A stretch of 47,698 nt of DNA, from positions 1 to 47,698 of IMG/VR virus record IMGVR_UViG_3300036832_000055; one strand, 5' to 3'. A model generated the notes under the pieces. That model was not told where the DNA came from, ran no database searches, and saw nothing but the letters and a program-made list of their open reading frames with translations. The position numbers and the translations under genes are program-made. Of the stretch, positions 1 through 8,916 are shown in pieces (the first letter of the stretch is position 1; every line of letters starts with the position of its first letter). The DNA comes from a virus.

Positions 1-292
1 TGACCTCGGTCCTCGGCGGACCGACGCAGCGGATCACGCGTCCGGGGACGCGCTACGCGGTCGATATCACGCTCCCGACGCTTGATCCGGACTGCGCCGC
101 GCTCTGGCTCGCCGCGCCGCTAGAGGCCGACGCCGAAGGCGACACGGTCGGTCTCGTCATGCCGCAGACGGTCGAGGCGGCGAAGACAATGACCGGCGTC
201 GTCGGCGGCGGGACCGCCGGGACGAGTACAATCAACCTTCAGGGAACGCACCCGCCGCAGGGCGCGTGGCTCTCGTTCGCGCTCGGCGGTCG
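1..292. repeat. Terminal overlap, left copy (matches 47407-47698)
   Basis: These 292 bases recur at the right end of the window with an offset of 47406. The copies differ at left-copy positions 128, 143, 152, 155, 158, 228, 230, 236, 251 and 260. In the reading frame of the gene that crosses the junction, all but the 228/230 change (ACA Thr to GCG Ala) are synonymous. The sequence is therefore a circular or circularly permuted genome of about 47,406 bp whose ends come from slightly different strains. Confidence 0.93.
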
Positions 293-491
293 GCATTACC
301 TTCATTTTGTAACCCGGCTCGGAACGTCGACGGCGAACGTCTCGCCTGCGCTCCGGGTCACGCTCCCGAACGGCTCGCCGCTCGAACTCGTCTCGCCGAT
401 CCTAGAAGGCTATCCGCCCGATCCGCCGACGTGGGAGATCGAGTTTTTCCGCTTCACGGCGCAGAGCTTCACGCTTCAGGAGAACGCTTGA
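1..491 (+). CDS. Tail protein downstream of the tape measure, 3' part (gene continues from 47337)
   Basis: This is the C-terminal part of a gene whose start lies at 47337 at the other end of the window; joined across the overlap it would encode about 186 residues. The frame is open from base 3 and stops at 489-491. The protein is beta-rich with many Gly and Thr, and has no motif I recognise. It sits between the tape measure and the tail-hub genes, the position of a distal-tail or minor tail protein in HK97-like siphophages. The TGA stop overlaps the next ATG, indicating translational coupling. The role is inferred from position only. Confidence 0.75.
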   Translation, partial: TSVLGGPTQRITRPGTRYAVDITLPTLDPDCAALWLAAPLEADAEGDTVGLVMPQTVEAAKTMTGVVGGGTAGTSTINLQGTHPPQGAWLSFALGGRHYLHFVTRLGTSTANVSPALRVTLPNGSPLELVSPILEGYPPDPPTWEIEFFRFTAQSFTLQENA

Positions 492-1114
492 TGCCTGATG
501 ACGCCGCGTTCCGAGGCCAGTTCGACGGTCCTTCCCTTCTCCTGTTCGTCGGCGTCGAGATCGCGCTGATCTCCGGCGGCTGGCTCCGTCTTTTCGGCGG
601 CTCCGGCGAGATCACGGTCTCCGGGAAAAACTTCCTCGGCGATGATCCGACGTATGGCGTCCTCGCGGCGCTTGAGCCGGTAACGGACGGGATGGGCGAT
701 CAGGCTCCCGCGCTCCGGGTCACAATCAATCCGAAGACCGCCGACGCCGGAGCGGAACTCGCCGGTCAGGATATGCAAGGGAAGACCGTCCTCGTCTGGC
801 TCGCCGCGCTCGACCGGACGACCGGGACGAGTATCGACGCGCCGGTCCTCGTTTACGCCGGGGAGGTCGATCAAGGCGTCGTGACGGTCGGTCAGGGAAC
901 GCGCGCGGTCGCGCTCGATACCGTCTCGGTCTGGGAGCGGCTGTTCGACAATGACGACGCCGTCCGGCTGACGAACGCCTATCACCAGAAGTGCTGGCCG
1001 GGAGAGACCGGGTTCGAGTTCGTGACCGCCGTCGCGCGTCAACTGCCGTGGGGTCAGGACCTCCCGCTCCCGGCGGTCATTAAGGACACGCTCTATGTTC
1101 GTCCCCCGGCTTGA
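491..1114 (+). CDS. Minor tail / baseplate hub protein
   Basis: 207 residues starting at the ATG that overlaps the upstream stop (TGATG). An open frame upstream of 491 is shadow sequence of the previous gene. The protein is beta-rich and acidic, with several Leu-Val-Gly strands, and has no catalytic motif I can recognise. Its place between a distal-tail-like gene and an NlpC/P60-like tail peptidase matches the hub-assembly proteins of siphophages and gene transfer agents. It overlaps the next gene by 20 bp. The function is inferred from position. Confidence 0.75.
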   Translation: MPDDAAFRGQFDGPSLLLFVGVEIALISGGWLRLFGGSGEITVSGKNFLGDDPTYGVLAALEPVTDGMGDQAPALRVTINPKTADAGAELAGQDMQGKTVLVWLAALDRTTGTSIDAPVLVYAGEVDQGVVTVGQGTRAVALDTVSVWERLFDNDDAVRLTNAYHQKCWPGETGFEFVTAVARQLPWGQDLPLPAVIKDTLYVRPPA

Positions 1115-1577
1115 GCCGACCGGACCGACGCCGCCGCTCGTCCGCCGGGTCGAGATCGCGCAAGCCGCGCTCGACAGGTTTCAAGGCGAGCCGTTCGTCT
1201 GGGGGAAGAACGATTGCGCGCGGCTCGCGGCCTTCGTCCTGACGCGCGCCGGTTACAAGCCGAAGCTCGCGCGCTTCGGATCGTATTCGTCGGCGCGGAG
1301 CGCGCGGCGCGCGCTGAAGTCGCAAGGCATGACGTCAATGTCCGACGCGCTCGATAGCATCGAGGGATTGCTCCGCGAGCCGCCGCTCGGCGCGCTCCCG
1401 GGCGACCTGATCGCCTTCCCGGCTGGCGAGGAAGGCTGGGACGCGTTGACCGTCGCGCTCGGTAACGGTCGCGTCCTCGGGTTTCATCCGGACGTCCCCG
1501 GCGCGGCCTGCTCGGTCCTCGCTATCGGCCTCGAACACGCGCTAGCGGCTTGGAGTGTCTCCCCTTGCCTGTCCTAG
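1095..1577 (+). CDS. Tail-associated NlpC/P60-like cysteine peptidase (DUF6950-like)
   Basis: 160 residues. The segment FVWGKNDCARLAAFVL near residues 34-49 has the Asp-Cys of NlpC/P60-type and DUF6950 proteins, in which the Cys is the nucleophile. It is followed by GDLIAF near 101-106 and VLGFHPD near 123-129, which supplies a candidate catalytic His. Such proteins sit at the tail tip immediately before the central hub in many alphaproteobacterial siphophages. There they are thought to cut peptidoglycan during DNA entry. With no separate endolysin found, it is also the only cell-wall hydrolase candidate in the genome. It overlaps the next gene in another frame. Confidence 0.75.
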   Translation: MFVPRLEPTGPTPPLVRRVEIAQAALDRFQGEPFVWGKNDCARLAAFVLTRAGYKPKLARFGSYSSARSARRALKSQGMTSMSDALDSIEGLLREPPLGALPGDLIAFPAGEEGWDALTVALGNGRVLGFHPDVPGAACSVLAIGLEHALAAWSVSPCLS

Positions 1578-4546
1578 CGCCTATCGGCTTCGCGATCATG
1601 GCCGGAGCCTCCGCGATAGCCGGGTCGGTCATGGTCGCGCTCGGTTCCGGCGCGCTCGCCTCGGCGGTCGGCGGCGCTATCGTCGCCGCCGGTCAGTTCG
1701 CGGGCGTCCTTCTCGGGACCGGCGGATTGATGGCGGCGGCGAGCGCGTGGGGGACCGTCGCGCTATTCGCCTCGACCGCGCTAACGCCTAGACCGAAGGT
1801 CGGTCAGGGCGCGGCGGGAACGCAGGTTAATTTCCAAGCTGATCCGACCGCCGGAGTTCCGCTGATCCTCGGTCGCTCCGGAACCGCCGGGAAGATCGTT
1901 CATGCGAATACGGTCGGTCAGGCTCACAAGAACAGCCACCTTTACTATCTCGTCGCGCTCTCCGGCGGCGTGATCGACGGCGTCGAAAGCCTCTCCTGCA
2001 ACGGTCAGATTTGCACGGTCGCCGATCCCGGTCCCGGCGGCGGCGTCATTACCGGACCCGATCCCTATACGAACTCGATGGACCTTCGCTGGTCCTACGG
2101 CCTCAAGCCGGAACCGGCCTATATGCAACCTCCGGGGTTCCCGGCGGATTGGGCTCCGGAATGGACGTCGGACCATCTGACGAGCGGCGTCGCCTGCGCG
2201 TGGTGGTCGCTCAATTATTCGACGAGCGCCTTCCCGTCCGGCATCCCGTCTCCGATGTTCGTCATCCGAGGTCCGCCGGTTTACGACCCCCGGAAGGACG
2301 ACACGATCCCCGGAGGATCGGGACCGCAAAGGTCGGATGACGAAACGACTTGGACGAAGGCCGGTTACGATAACCCGTTTCTTCAGGCGCTTACCTACGC
2401 GCTCGGTCGCCGGGATAACGGGAAGCTGACGTTCGGGATCGGCGCTCCGCTCGATACGCTCGATCTCCCGGCGTTCGCTGAAGGCGCGTCGGTTTGCGAA
2501 GCGAACGGCTGGACGGTCGGCGGCGAGATACTCTCGACCGATGCGAAATGGGATTGCCTGAAGACGATCCTTCAGGCTGGCGGCGGCGAGCCGATCCGGC
2601 TCGGCGGTCGGCTCTCCTGTATCGTCCGGACGCCGCGCGTCGTCCTCGCGACAATGACCGGTCCGGATATGGTCGGCGAGGTCTCGATTACCGGGAGCAA
2701 GGGTCGGCGCGACCGCTTTAACGAGATCATTCCGACGTATCGCTCCGAAGCGAACGGCTGGCAGATGGTCCCCGGCGGCGCGGTCACGGTCGATAGCTAT
2801 GTGACGGCGGACGGCGAACTCCGGAGCAAGGGCGGGACCTATGCGCTCGTTCAGGACCCGAAGCAGGCGGCGGAACTCGCCTGTTACGACATAGTCGACG
2901 CGCGCGAGTTCGAGCCGGTCGTTCTCCCGGTCGGACCGAAGTTCGCGGCGCTTCAGCCGGGAGACGTCTTCCAGATCACAGAGCCCGAGTTCGGGATGGC
3001 CGCGCAGGAGCTTCTCGTCGAGACCCGCGCGCTCGATCCGACGACGGGACAGGTCACGCTAACGTGTCGGTCGGAGACGCCGAGCAAGCACGCTTACGCG
3101 CTCGGTCAAACGCCGAACCCGCCGCCGATCCCGGGTCTGACGCCGCTCGATCCGACGTGGGTCTCTATCCCGGACGAAGGGTCGTGGTCCGCTTGGGGCG
3201 GCGTGATCCAAGGCGTCGACGGTCAGCAGGTTCCGGTTATCGTCGTGACCGGTCACGTCGACGATACGAACGTCGCGAACGTCCTCGTCGATATCCGGCT
3301 AGAGCTTTCCGCCGGGACCTTCGGCGATTGGATGACGACGACCTGTCCCGCCGGAGTTCAGCGCGTCGAGGTCCGCGCCGTGATCCCCGGCGGGACCTAT
3401 AACGTCCGGGTTCGATACAAGACCGTCCGGCTCGTCGAGGGGATCGAAGGGATCGACCTCGGCCTCGTCACGGTCGGAACGCTCGTCTCCGGCGGCGTGA
3501 CCGATATCGGCGGGATGACGCCTCAAGACCTCGTCGATCAATTGAACGCGACGACCGATCAGGGGAACCAGTTAAGCGACGATATGACGACGGCGTTCGA
3601 TCAGATCGCCGCGACCGACTCGCGGGTCGATCAGGTCGCCTCCGACGCCGATTATTCAAAAACCCGGATCGACCTCGTCGGTGTCCTCTCGTCGGACGGT
3701 CAGTCCTTCCAGATGGCGGATACGACGCTTCACGCCGCGTCCGGTCAGACTTGGATTGATTACCGGACCTCGACGCAGTCCTCGATTAACGCGAATACGG
3801 CGGCGATCTCGACCGAGCAGACGACGCGCGCGAACGCCGACACCGCGATCTCGACGAACCTCTCGACCGTCTCGACGAAGGTCGACGGAAACACCGCCTC
3901 GATTACGACGCTTCAGACCTCGGTTAACGGCCTGAACGCGCAATACGTCCTCTCCGTCAACGCGGGCGGCGAGGTCTCCGGGATGAAACTCGCCGCCGGA
4001 GGCGGGACGTCGAGCATCGCCTTCATCGCGCAGCAGATCGGTTTCTCGGACGGCTCGTCGAACGTCTTCCCGCTCGCGGTCGTCGGCGGGAAGGTCATCG
4101 CGACGAACTTTCAGGCTGACGATATCAAGGCGAATACGATTACCGCGAATATGATCGTCGGCGGCGCGATCACGTCGACAATCGTTCAGACCGGCGGACA
4201 GCAGCCAAACGCGACGTTCGGTCCATCAGAAGACCTCCGATTTAACTACACGAGCATCGGCGGGGTTATCTCGCTCACGGTCTATGGCGAACTCGGAACG
4301 ACGACGAGCGGAGCCGCCGGAACGGTCTTCACGCTCTACTGTGACGGGACCGACGCCGGTCACGCTATCGGCTCCGGCTCGCTCTGGTGTCCCGGAAATT
4401 GGGGCGGTAACGGCCTGACCTTCCCGGTCGCGCACCAGCCTGCCGCCGGGACGCATACCTATGTCCTTTGGCACCAAGGGACGAGCGGCTCCGGGACGTC
4501 GCAAATCAATCGGACCGAGGTCATTCTGACGGAGCTTAAGCGATGA
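1565..4546 (+). CDS. Central tail hub / host-specificity (J-like) protein
   Basis: About 993 residues. I choose TTG at 1565 because GGAG lies 9 bases upstream and the product then begins MPVLAPIG, typical of the family; TTG 1550 and ATG 1598 are alternatives. The first 80 residues are hydrophobic and Gly/Ala-rich. The middle is a large beta-rich hub, and fibronectin-like segments follow near residues 520-640. A coiled-coil region rich in repeated Thr/Ser/Ala/Asn occurs near 690-800, resembling the DUF1983 tail of lambda J-like proteins. A beta domain ends the protein. It would form the tail tip spike that contacts the receptor. The stop overlaps the next gene (ATGA). Confidence 0.85.
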   Translation: MPVLAPIGFAIMAGASAIAGSVMVALGSGALASAVGGAIVAAGQFAGVLLGTGGLMAAASAWGTVALFASTALTPRPKVGQGAAGTQVNFQADPTAGVPLILGRSGTAGKIVHANTVGQAHKNSHLYYLVALSGGVIDGVESLSCNGQICTVADPGPGGGVITGPDPYTNSMDLRWSYGLKPEPAYMQPPGFPADWAPEWTSDHLTSGVACAWWSLNYSTSAFPSGIPSPMFVIRGPPVYDPRKDDTIPGGSGPQRSDDETTWTKAGYDNPFLQALTYALGRRDNGKLTFGIGAPLDTLDLPAFAEGASVCEANGWTVGGEILSTDAKWDCLKTILQAGGGEPIRLGGRLSCIVRTPRVVLATMTGPDMVGEVSITGSKGRRDRFNEIIPTYRSEANGWQMVPGGAVTVDSYVTADGELRSKGGTYALVQDPKQAAELACYDIVDAREFEPVVLPVGPKFAALQPGDVFQITEPEFGMAAQELLVETRALDPTTGQVTLTCRSETPSKHAYALGQTPNPPPIPGLTPLDPTWVSIPDEGSWSAWGGVIQGVDGQQVPVIVVTGHVDDTNVANVLVDIRLELSAGTFGDWMTTTCPAGVQRVEVRAVIPGGTYNVRVRYKTVRLVEGIEGIDLGLVTVGTLVSGGVTDIGGMTPQDLVDQLNATTDQGNQLSDDMTTAFDQIAATDSRVDQVASDADYSKTRIDLVGVLSSDGQSFQMADTTLHAASGQTWIDYRTSTQSSINANTAAISTEQTTRANADTAISTNLSTVSTKVDGNTASITTLQTSVNGLNAQYVLSVNAGGEVSGMKLAAGGGTSSIAFIAQQIGFSDGSSNVFPLAVVGGKVIATNFQADDIKANTITANMIVGGAITSTIVQTGGQQPNATFGPSEDLRFNYTSIGGVISLTVYGELGTTTSGAAGTVFTLYCDGTDAGHAIGSGSLWCPGNWGGNGLTFPVAHQPAAGTHTYVLWHQGTSGSGTSQINRTEVILTELKR

Positions 4547-4941
4547 TGCCGGGTGCTTATTCTCTCAGGGTCTATCGCGGCGATACGACGGTCTGGAACT
4601 TCACGCTCTGGGCGGACGCCGAGAAGACGATCCCCATCGACCTGACGAATATGCTCGTCGCGGCGGAAATCCGGACGTCGACCGGCGCGGAACCGGCGAC
4701 GCCGCTCGCGCTCGTCGTGACGCTCCCTAATCAGATCATGGCGACGCTCTCGCCTGCCGCGAGCCGACCGCTTCCCGCAAGCGCGCGCTGGGACCTGCAA
4801 CTGACCGAACCCGCTAACGGTCGCGTTTCGACGATCCTCGCCGGGACGGTCTCGGTCTCCGGCGATATCACCGAAAGCGACGCCTCGCTCCGGATCGTCC
4901 CGGCGCATGACGTCGGTTATTCAGGCAGGGTCGCGGGATGA
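4543..4941 (+). CDS. Small beta-rich protein between tail hub and tail fibre
   Basis: 132 residues beginning at tandem ATG codons, 4 bp overlap with the hub gene and 4 bp with the tail fibre gene. The sequence alternates strands such as YSLRVYRGDTTVWNFTLW, with the look of a compact Ig-like or baseplate-upper-protein-like fold. I see no enzyme motif. Its position suggests an adaptor joining the central hub to the side tail fibre. The assignment rests on context, so the function remains uncertain. Confidence 0.75.
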   Translation: MMPGAYSLRVYRGDTTVWNFTLWADAEKTIPIDLTNMLVAAEIRTSTGAEPATPLALVVTLPNQIMATLSPAASRPLPASARWDLQLTEPANGRVSTILAGTVSVSGDITESDASLRIVPAHDVGYSGRVAG

Positions 4942-7340
4942 GCGAACCGACCGTTCAAGCCGAATCTATCGAGACCGTCCTCGTCGAGGTCGCGCCTGAT
5001 ACGACCGTCGTCGTCGAGGCCGAGCCGCTCCCGGCTCAGAGCGTTTACGTCGACGCCGCGCCGGGAGGGACCGACGTCGTCGTCGAGGCCGCGTCGACCT
5101 CGGACGGGACGGTTAGCGTCGACGTGATTTTCGATTATCCGCCGTCCGGTCCTCCCGGTCCGGTCGGTCCCGAAGGTCCTCCCGGCGTTCCCGGCGTCGA
5201 CGTCGTCGATACCGCGAGCCTTCAGGACGGCGCGGTCACGACGCCGAAGATCGCCGACGACGCCGTGACGAGCGCGAAGATCGAGGACGGCGCAATCGGT
5301 ACGTCCGAGATCGCGGACGGCTCGGTCATAAACGGGAAGCTCGCCGCGAACTCCGTCGACGCGCCGCAGATCATCGCGGGCGCGGTCGGTACGTTCGCGC
5401 TCGCCGACGCGAGCGTGACGACGCCGAAGCTCGCGGACGGAGCGGTCACGGCTCAGAAGCTCGCGGCGGGAGCCGTGACCGGCGCGGCGATAGCGACCGG
5501 CGCGGTCAGTAGCGCGCAGATCGCGGACGGCGGTATTCAGACCATCGACCTTGCGGACGGCTCTGTGACCGCCGCGAAGCTGGCTCCCGGCGCGATCTCC
5601 GGCGGTTCGCTAGCGGACGGGTCGGTCAGCAGTACGCAGATCGCGGACGGCGGTATTCAGACCATCGACCTCGCGGACGGTTCGGTCACGACGGCTAAGA
5701 TCGCAGGCGCGGCTGTTACCGGCTCACAGATCGCGGCGTCGTCGATAACCTCCGGACACCTCGTCAATGGCGCGGTTACGAACGCGAAGATCGCAAATCA
5801 GGCGGTCGATAACGCGCAGCTTGCGCCGTTCGCGGTCACGGCGAACAAGATCGCAAATCAGACGATCACCTCGGCGCAACTCGCGGACGGCGCGGTCACG
5901 ACGCCGAAGCTCGGCGCGGGCGCGGTCGATTACACCAAATTCAGCGGACCTTATCTGGCGCTGAACGCTGCGGCTGGTGCTTCCTTCCGGGAAATACAGT
6001 TCTTCTCGACCGCTTCCTTACCGCCAGCCGGAGCGGCGAAACGCTGGACGATCACGGCCAACTCCAGCGCCGAGAGCGGTGGCAATAACGGGTCTGATTT
6101 CGGGATCAGCCGATACGACGACGCCGGAGCTTTGCTTAGTACGCCGATCTTCATTAACCGCGCTAACGGCGGGGTTACGGTTGCCAATAACTTGCAGGTC
6201 AACGGGACGATTGTCTCTAACAGCACGATTCAGGCTGGGTCGCAGTTAACGTGCGGAGGTTATGCAGTTATTGGCGGCGGAACGATCTATCTAGAAGGAC
6301 CTAACGCAGGCTCTAAAAACATATTCTTTAGGACAAACGGATCACCGCGCTGGGCTTTTGCCTGTGACAGCAACTCCGAGACTGGCAGCAATGCCGGGTC
6401 TAATTTTGTTCTTTATCGCTATGACGATGGCGGCAACTATATTAACGCGCCATTCCAGATTAACCGGTCAAACGGGATACCTTACCTCTCCTGCGCGATA
6501 CTTACCGCCAACGCCGCCTTAGGCGGCGGCGGTATGCTCAGATTTGATGCGCCAAGCGCGCAGACCAATGGGCTTTCTTGGTATCTTGACGGGCGCGAAT
6601 ACTACCGATTGGTGACAGACTATAACAATAATAACCTAACATTTCAGGTCTGGAACGGCTCAGGCGGCTGGATTTCAGACCCTATTGTTATGCCTCTCGC
6701 CGGAACATCACTAAGTCTTAGCGTTCCGGATACATATACTAACTCACTTCATGCCACCAACTTTGGCGCTAGCGGTACGCTGACCGTTAGCGGCGCTGCA
6801 AGTATTGGCGGAACCCTGAATGTCGGCGGCGCTATTACGGCTGCTTCAGGCGCTAATACTGTCGCTAATCAGGTCATGGTCGGCGTTTATGTAAATGGCT
6901 CGTGGTATAACGCGCAATCAATGGGCGTATCGCCCGGCGGTACGACCGGCGTCGTCGTCTATAACAATAGTAACAGTTCGACTTGGTCGATGGCCGCATC
7001 TGACCGTCGATTGAAAGAGAATATCCAAAAACCTAGCCTTGACCCGCTCGCCTTGGTGCGGAACCTGCCGATCTGGTCCTGCGACTATATCTCGCCGGTC
7101 AAGCCCGATCCCAAGGTCGACGATCCTGAAGTCTGGACCGTCCCTCCGGAGCATTGGTCGTTCTCGTTCATGGCGGACGAGGTCGAGGCCGCGCTGCCGA
7201 ACGCGACGATTAAGGACGAGGACGGCGTTCCGATTGCGCTTCACCCGCAACACCTGATTGCGACGCTCTGGGCGGCGGTTCAGCAGCTAACCGAGCGCCT
7301 AGAGGCGGCGGAAGCGAAGCTCGCGGGGTCGGTTCACTGA
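4938..7340 (+). CDS. Tail fibre with collagen-like stalk, repeat shaft and S74 chaperone domain
   Basis: 800 residues. Near residue 70 there is a collagen-like stretch, GPPGPVGPEGPPGVPGV. Residues about 95-330 are a long series of imperfect 15- to 20-residue repeats of the type ADGAVTTPKIA, a shaft pattern. A receptor-binding region with much lower GC follows (about bases 5990-7010). The C-terminus carries SDRRLKENI near residue 690 and WSFSFMADEVE, the peptidase S74 intramolecular chaperone that trimerises the fibre and usually cleaves itself off. The mosaic composition suggests the tip was exchanged by horizontal transfer. Confidence 0.9.
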   Translation: MSEPTVQAESIETVLVEVAPDTTVVVEAEPLPAQSVYVDAAPGGTDVVVEAASTSDGTVSVDVIFDYPPSGPPGPVGPEGPPGVPGVDVVDTASLQDGAVTTPKIADDAVTSAKIEDGAIGTSEIADGSVINGKLAANSVDAPQIIAGAVGTFALADASVTTPKLADGAVTAQKLAAGAVTGAAIATGAVSSAQIADGGIQTIDLADGSVTAAKLAPGAISGGSLADGSVSSTQIADGGIQTIDLADGSVTTAKIAGAAVTGSQIAASSITSGHLVNGAVTNAKIANQAVDNAQLAPFAVTANKIANQTITSAQLADGAVTTPKLGAGAVDYTKFSGPYLALNAAAGASFREIQFFSTASLPPAGAAKRWTITANSSAESGGNNGSDFGISRYDDAGALLSTPIFINRANGGVTVANNLQVNGTIVSNSTIQAGSQLTCGGYAVIGGGTIYLEGPNAGSKNIFFRTNGSPRWAFACDSNSETGSNAGSNFVLYRYDDGGNYINAPFQINRSNGIPYLSCAILTANAALGGGGMLRFDAPSAQTNGLSWYLDGREYYRLVTDYNNNNLTFQVWNGSGGWISDPIVMPLAGTSLSLSVPDTYTNSLHATNFGASGTLTVSGAASIGGTLNVGGAITAASGANTVANQVMVGVYVNGSWYNAQSMGVSPGGTTGVVVYNNSNSSTWSMAASDRRLKENIQKPSLDPLALVRNLPIWSCDYISPVKPDPKVDDPEVWTVPPEHWSFSFMADEVEAALPNATIKDEDGVPIALHPQHLIATLWAAVQQLTERLEAAEAKLAGSVH
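5515..5671 (+). repeat. 37-bp exact direct repeat in the fibre shaft
   Basis: Bases 5515-5551 and 5635-5671 are identical (37 bp, period 120 bp) and begin CGCAGATCGCGGACGG. They encode the shaft repeat containing IADGGIQTIDL. The nucleotide identity is stronger than in neighbouring shaft repeats, which suggests recent duplication or gene conversion within the fibre gene. Confidence 0.85.
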
Positions 7341-7414
7341 TGCGCGGCTGGGCGACCTTCGCGCTCTGTCTCGTAATCGTTCTCTTGATGATCGGCCTGC
7401 TTCTCGGCGGCTGA
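7340..7414 (+). CDS. 24-residue single-pass membrane peptide
   Basis: A very short gene (MRGWATFALCLVIVLLMI, then GLLLGG) whose ATG overlaps the stop of the tail fibre gene. Nearly the whole product is one hydrophobic helix with a single N-terminal Arg. Start-stop overlap and codon use like the neighbours support it as real. Candidate roles are a lysis accessory peptide or a small spanin-like or pinholin-like product, but nothing in the sequence settles this. Confidence 0.5.
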   Translation: MRGWATFALCLVIVLLMIGLLLGG

Positions 7415-7440
7415 ACCTGAAAGGATTGGAGGACCGCAAA

Positions 7441-8913
7441 ATGGCTAAATCGAACGAGACCGATCCGAAGCCTGACGCCGATCCTAAAGCCGACGAAAGA
7501 GCCGCGACCGATAGCTGCGCGACTTGTCTTCACTACCTCGCGAGCAGCGACGGCGTTAGCGGCGCTTGTCGGCGCTTCCCGCCGGAAGGGACCGATACCT
7601 TCGCGTCTCCCGGGACGCCGCCGCTCCCGAACCAGCCGCCCGCGATGATGTATATCCGTTATCCGGTCGTTTACGCGGTCGAGTGGTGCGGCGAGTTCGT
7701 CGCCGGAACAGGTCCGGTCGCGCCCCCTTTCGGAGTTCCGGTGGCTGACGCCGCCGCGCTGCAAGCGATCCTAGCCGCCGACCCGTCGACGGTCGGAAAT
7801 CAGACCTACCGGCTCGCGCCGGGGGCTTACGGCACCCTCACGATAAACAATAAAGATTACAGCCAGTACCCTATCGCGTTCCTCGGGACGCCAGCCGTCG
7901 CGGCGACGGCGGAACGCGCCGCGACCCCGGGAACGTGGTTCGACGGCGTCGTCCTTACGTCCGCCGTGGGCGTGACGCTCGGCGAGTTCAATGTCGACAA
8001 TGCGGGTTCGGCGAACGGGACCGGCGTCAACGTCAATTACGGAGGGTATCTGACGTTCAATAAGGTCACGGTAAACGTATCCGCGCTTACCGGAAACGGA
8101 TGGTATTTCGATACGACCAGCAACATTACAATCAACGGTCAAGGTATATCCGACAATACCGATACGGATAACGTCGGTAACGTCATGACGTTTTACGACA
8201 GCAACCACATCAACATTAGCAACTTTACTTATACCAATTGGGGACCTGACGGCATATTGTTCGCCGGCTCAACAGACGTTGTTATAGATGGCGCGCTTGC
8301 CTATAACTGCACCTTCATCGATCAAGAACACCCCGACGCAATACAAGGCTTCATTTCGAGCCGGACCCAGAACCCTTGCGCTCGCGTCAGGATTCAGAAC
8401 TCGGCCTTCATGCGAGAGGCCGGGATGGAAAGCCAAGGGTTTTTCTTCGAGTGGACGAACGAGATAACCTATCGAGACTGCTATACGTTCGGCGGGATGA
8501 TTAACTCGTTCAGTATTAGCGGCGGCACAACCCACCTTATTAACAACACCTTCGGATACGGTTTCCCCGATTACGGCTCGCGGATTGGCGTCGGAGACGG
8601 CGCGGTCAATGCGACCGTCTCGAATAACGCGACCGGCGCGATTTATAGCGTCGGCGTCGGAGCCGGTTACGTCGAGATTAACAACACCCTCGGGTGCGGC
8701 GGTCAGCCGGACGACTATTCCACCCTCGATAGCTATCTCGCTCTGAACCCGGCGGTCCGGCGTCGACCGACGCCTTCGGGAAGGACGCTCGGACCGCACA
8801 CGCCAACGGCGGACGAAACCCCGGAGCAGCGCGAGAAGCGGCTGACCGCGAGGCTCGCCGAGATCAGAGCGACGGCGCTCGGTAACGAGATCGACCGTCC
8901 CGGGAAGCCTTAG
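7441..8913 (+). CDS. Right-handed beta-helix (tailspike-like) protein with N-terminal Cys motif
   Basis: 490 residues from ATG 7441, which has GGAGG at 7428-7432 with 8-base spacing. Residues about 22-80 carry a cysteine arrangement (SCATCLHY, GACRRFPP, EWCGEFV) that could bind a metal. Residues about 110-430 show repeating short Gly/Asn/Thr/Val-rich strands (for example NHINISNFTYTNWGPDGI), typical of parallel beta-helix or pectate-lyase-like tailspikes. The last 45 residues are charged and helical. It lies after the fibre gene and may be a second adsorption protein or polysaccharide depolymerase. I cannot identify catalytic residues. Confidence 0.75.
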   Translation: MAKSNETDPKPDADPKADERAATDSCATCLHYLASSDGVSGACRRFPPEGTDTFASPGTPPLPNQPPAMMYIRYPVVYAVEWCGEFVAGTGPVAPPFGVPVADAAALQAILAADPSTVGNQTYRLAPGAYGTLTINNKDYSQYPIAFLGTPAVAATAERAATPGTWFDGVVLTSAVGVTLGEFNVDNAGSANGTGVNVNYGGYLTFNKVTVNVSALTGNGWYFDTTSNITINGQGISDNTDTDNVGNVMTFYDSNHINISNFTYTNWGPDGILFAGSTDVVIDGALAYNCTFIDQEHPDAIQGFISSRTQNPCARVRIQNSAFMREAGMESQGFFFEWTNEITYRDCYTFGGMINSFSISGGTTHLINNTFGYGFPDYGSRIGVGDGAVNATVSNNATGAIYSVGVGAGYVEINNTLGCGGQPDDYSTLDSYLALNPAVRRRPTPSGRTLGPHTPTADETPEQREKRLTARLAEIRATALGNEIDRPGKP

Positions 8914-8916
8914 CCT

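Noticed and set aside
266-490. N-terminal extension of the 491-1114 protein
   Set aside because: It overlaps the whole end of the preceding gene in another frame and is Arg/Ala shadow sequence; ATG 491 overlaps the upstream stop.
5215-5960. Repeats as a CRISPR array
   Set aside because: They are in-frame protein repeats of a tail fibre shaft, degenerate and without unique spacers.
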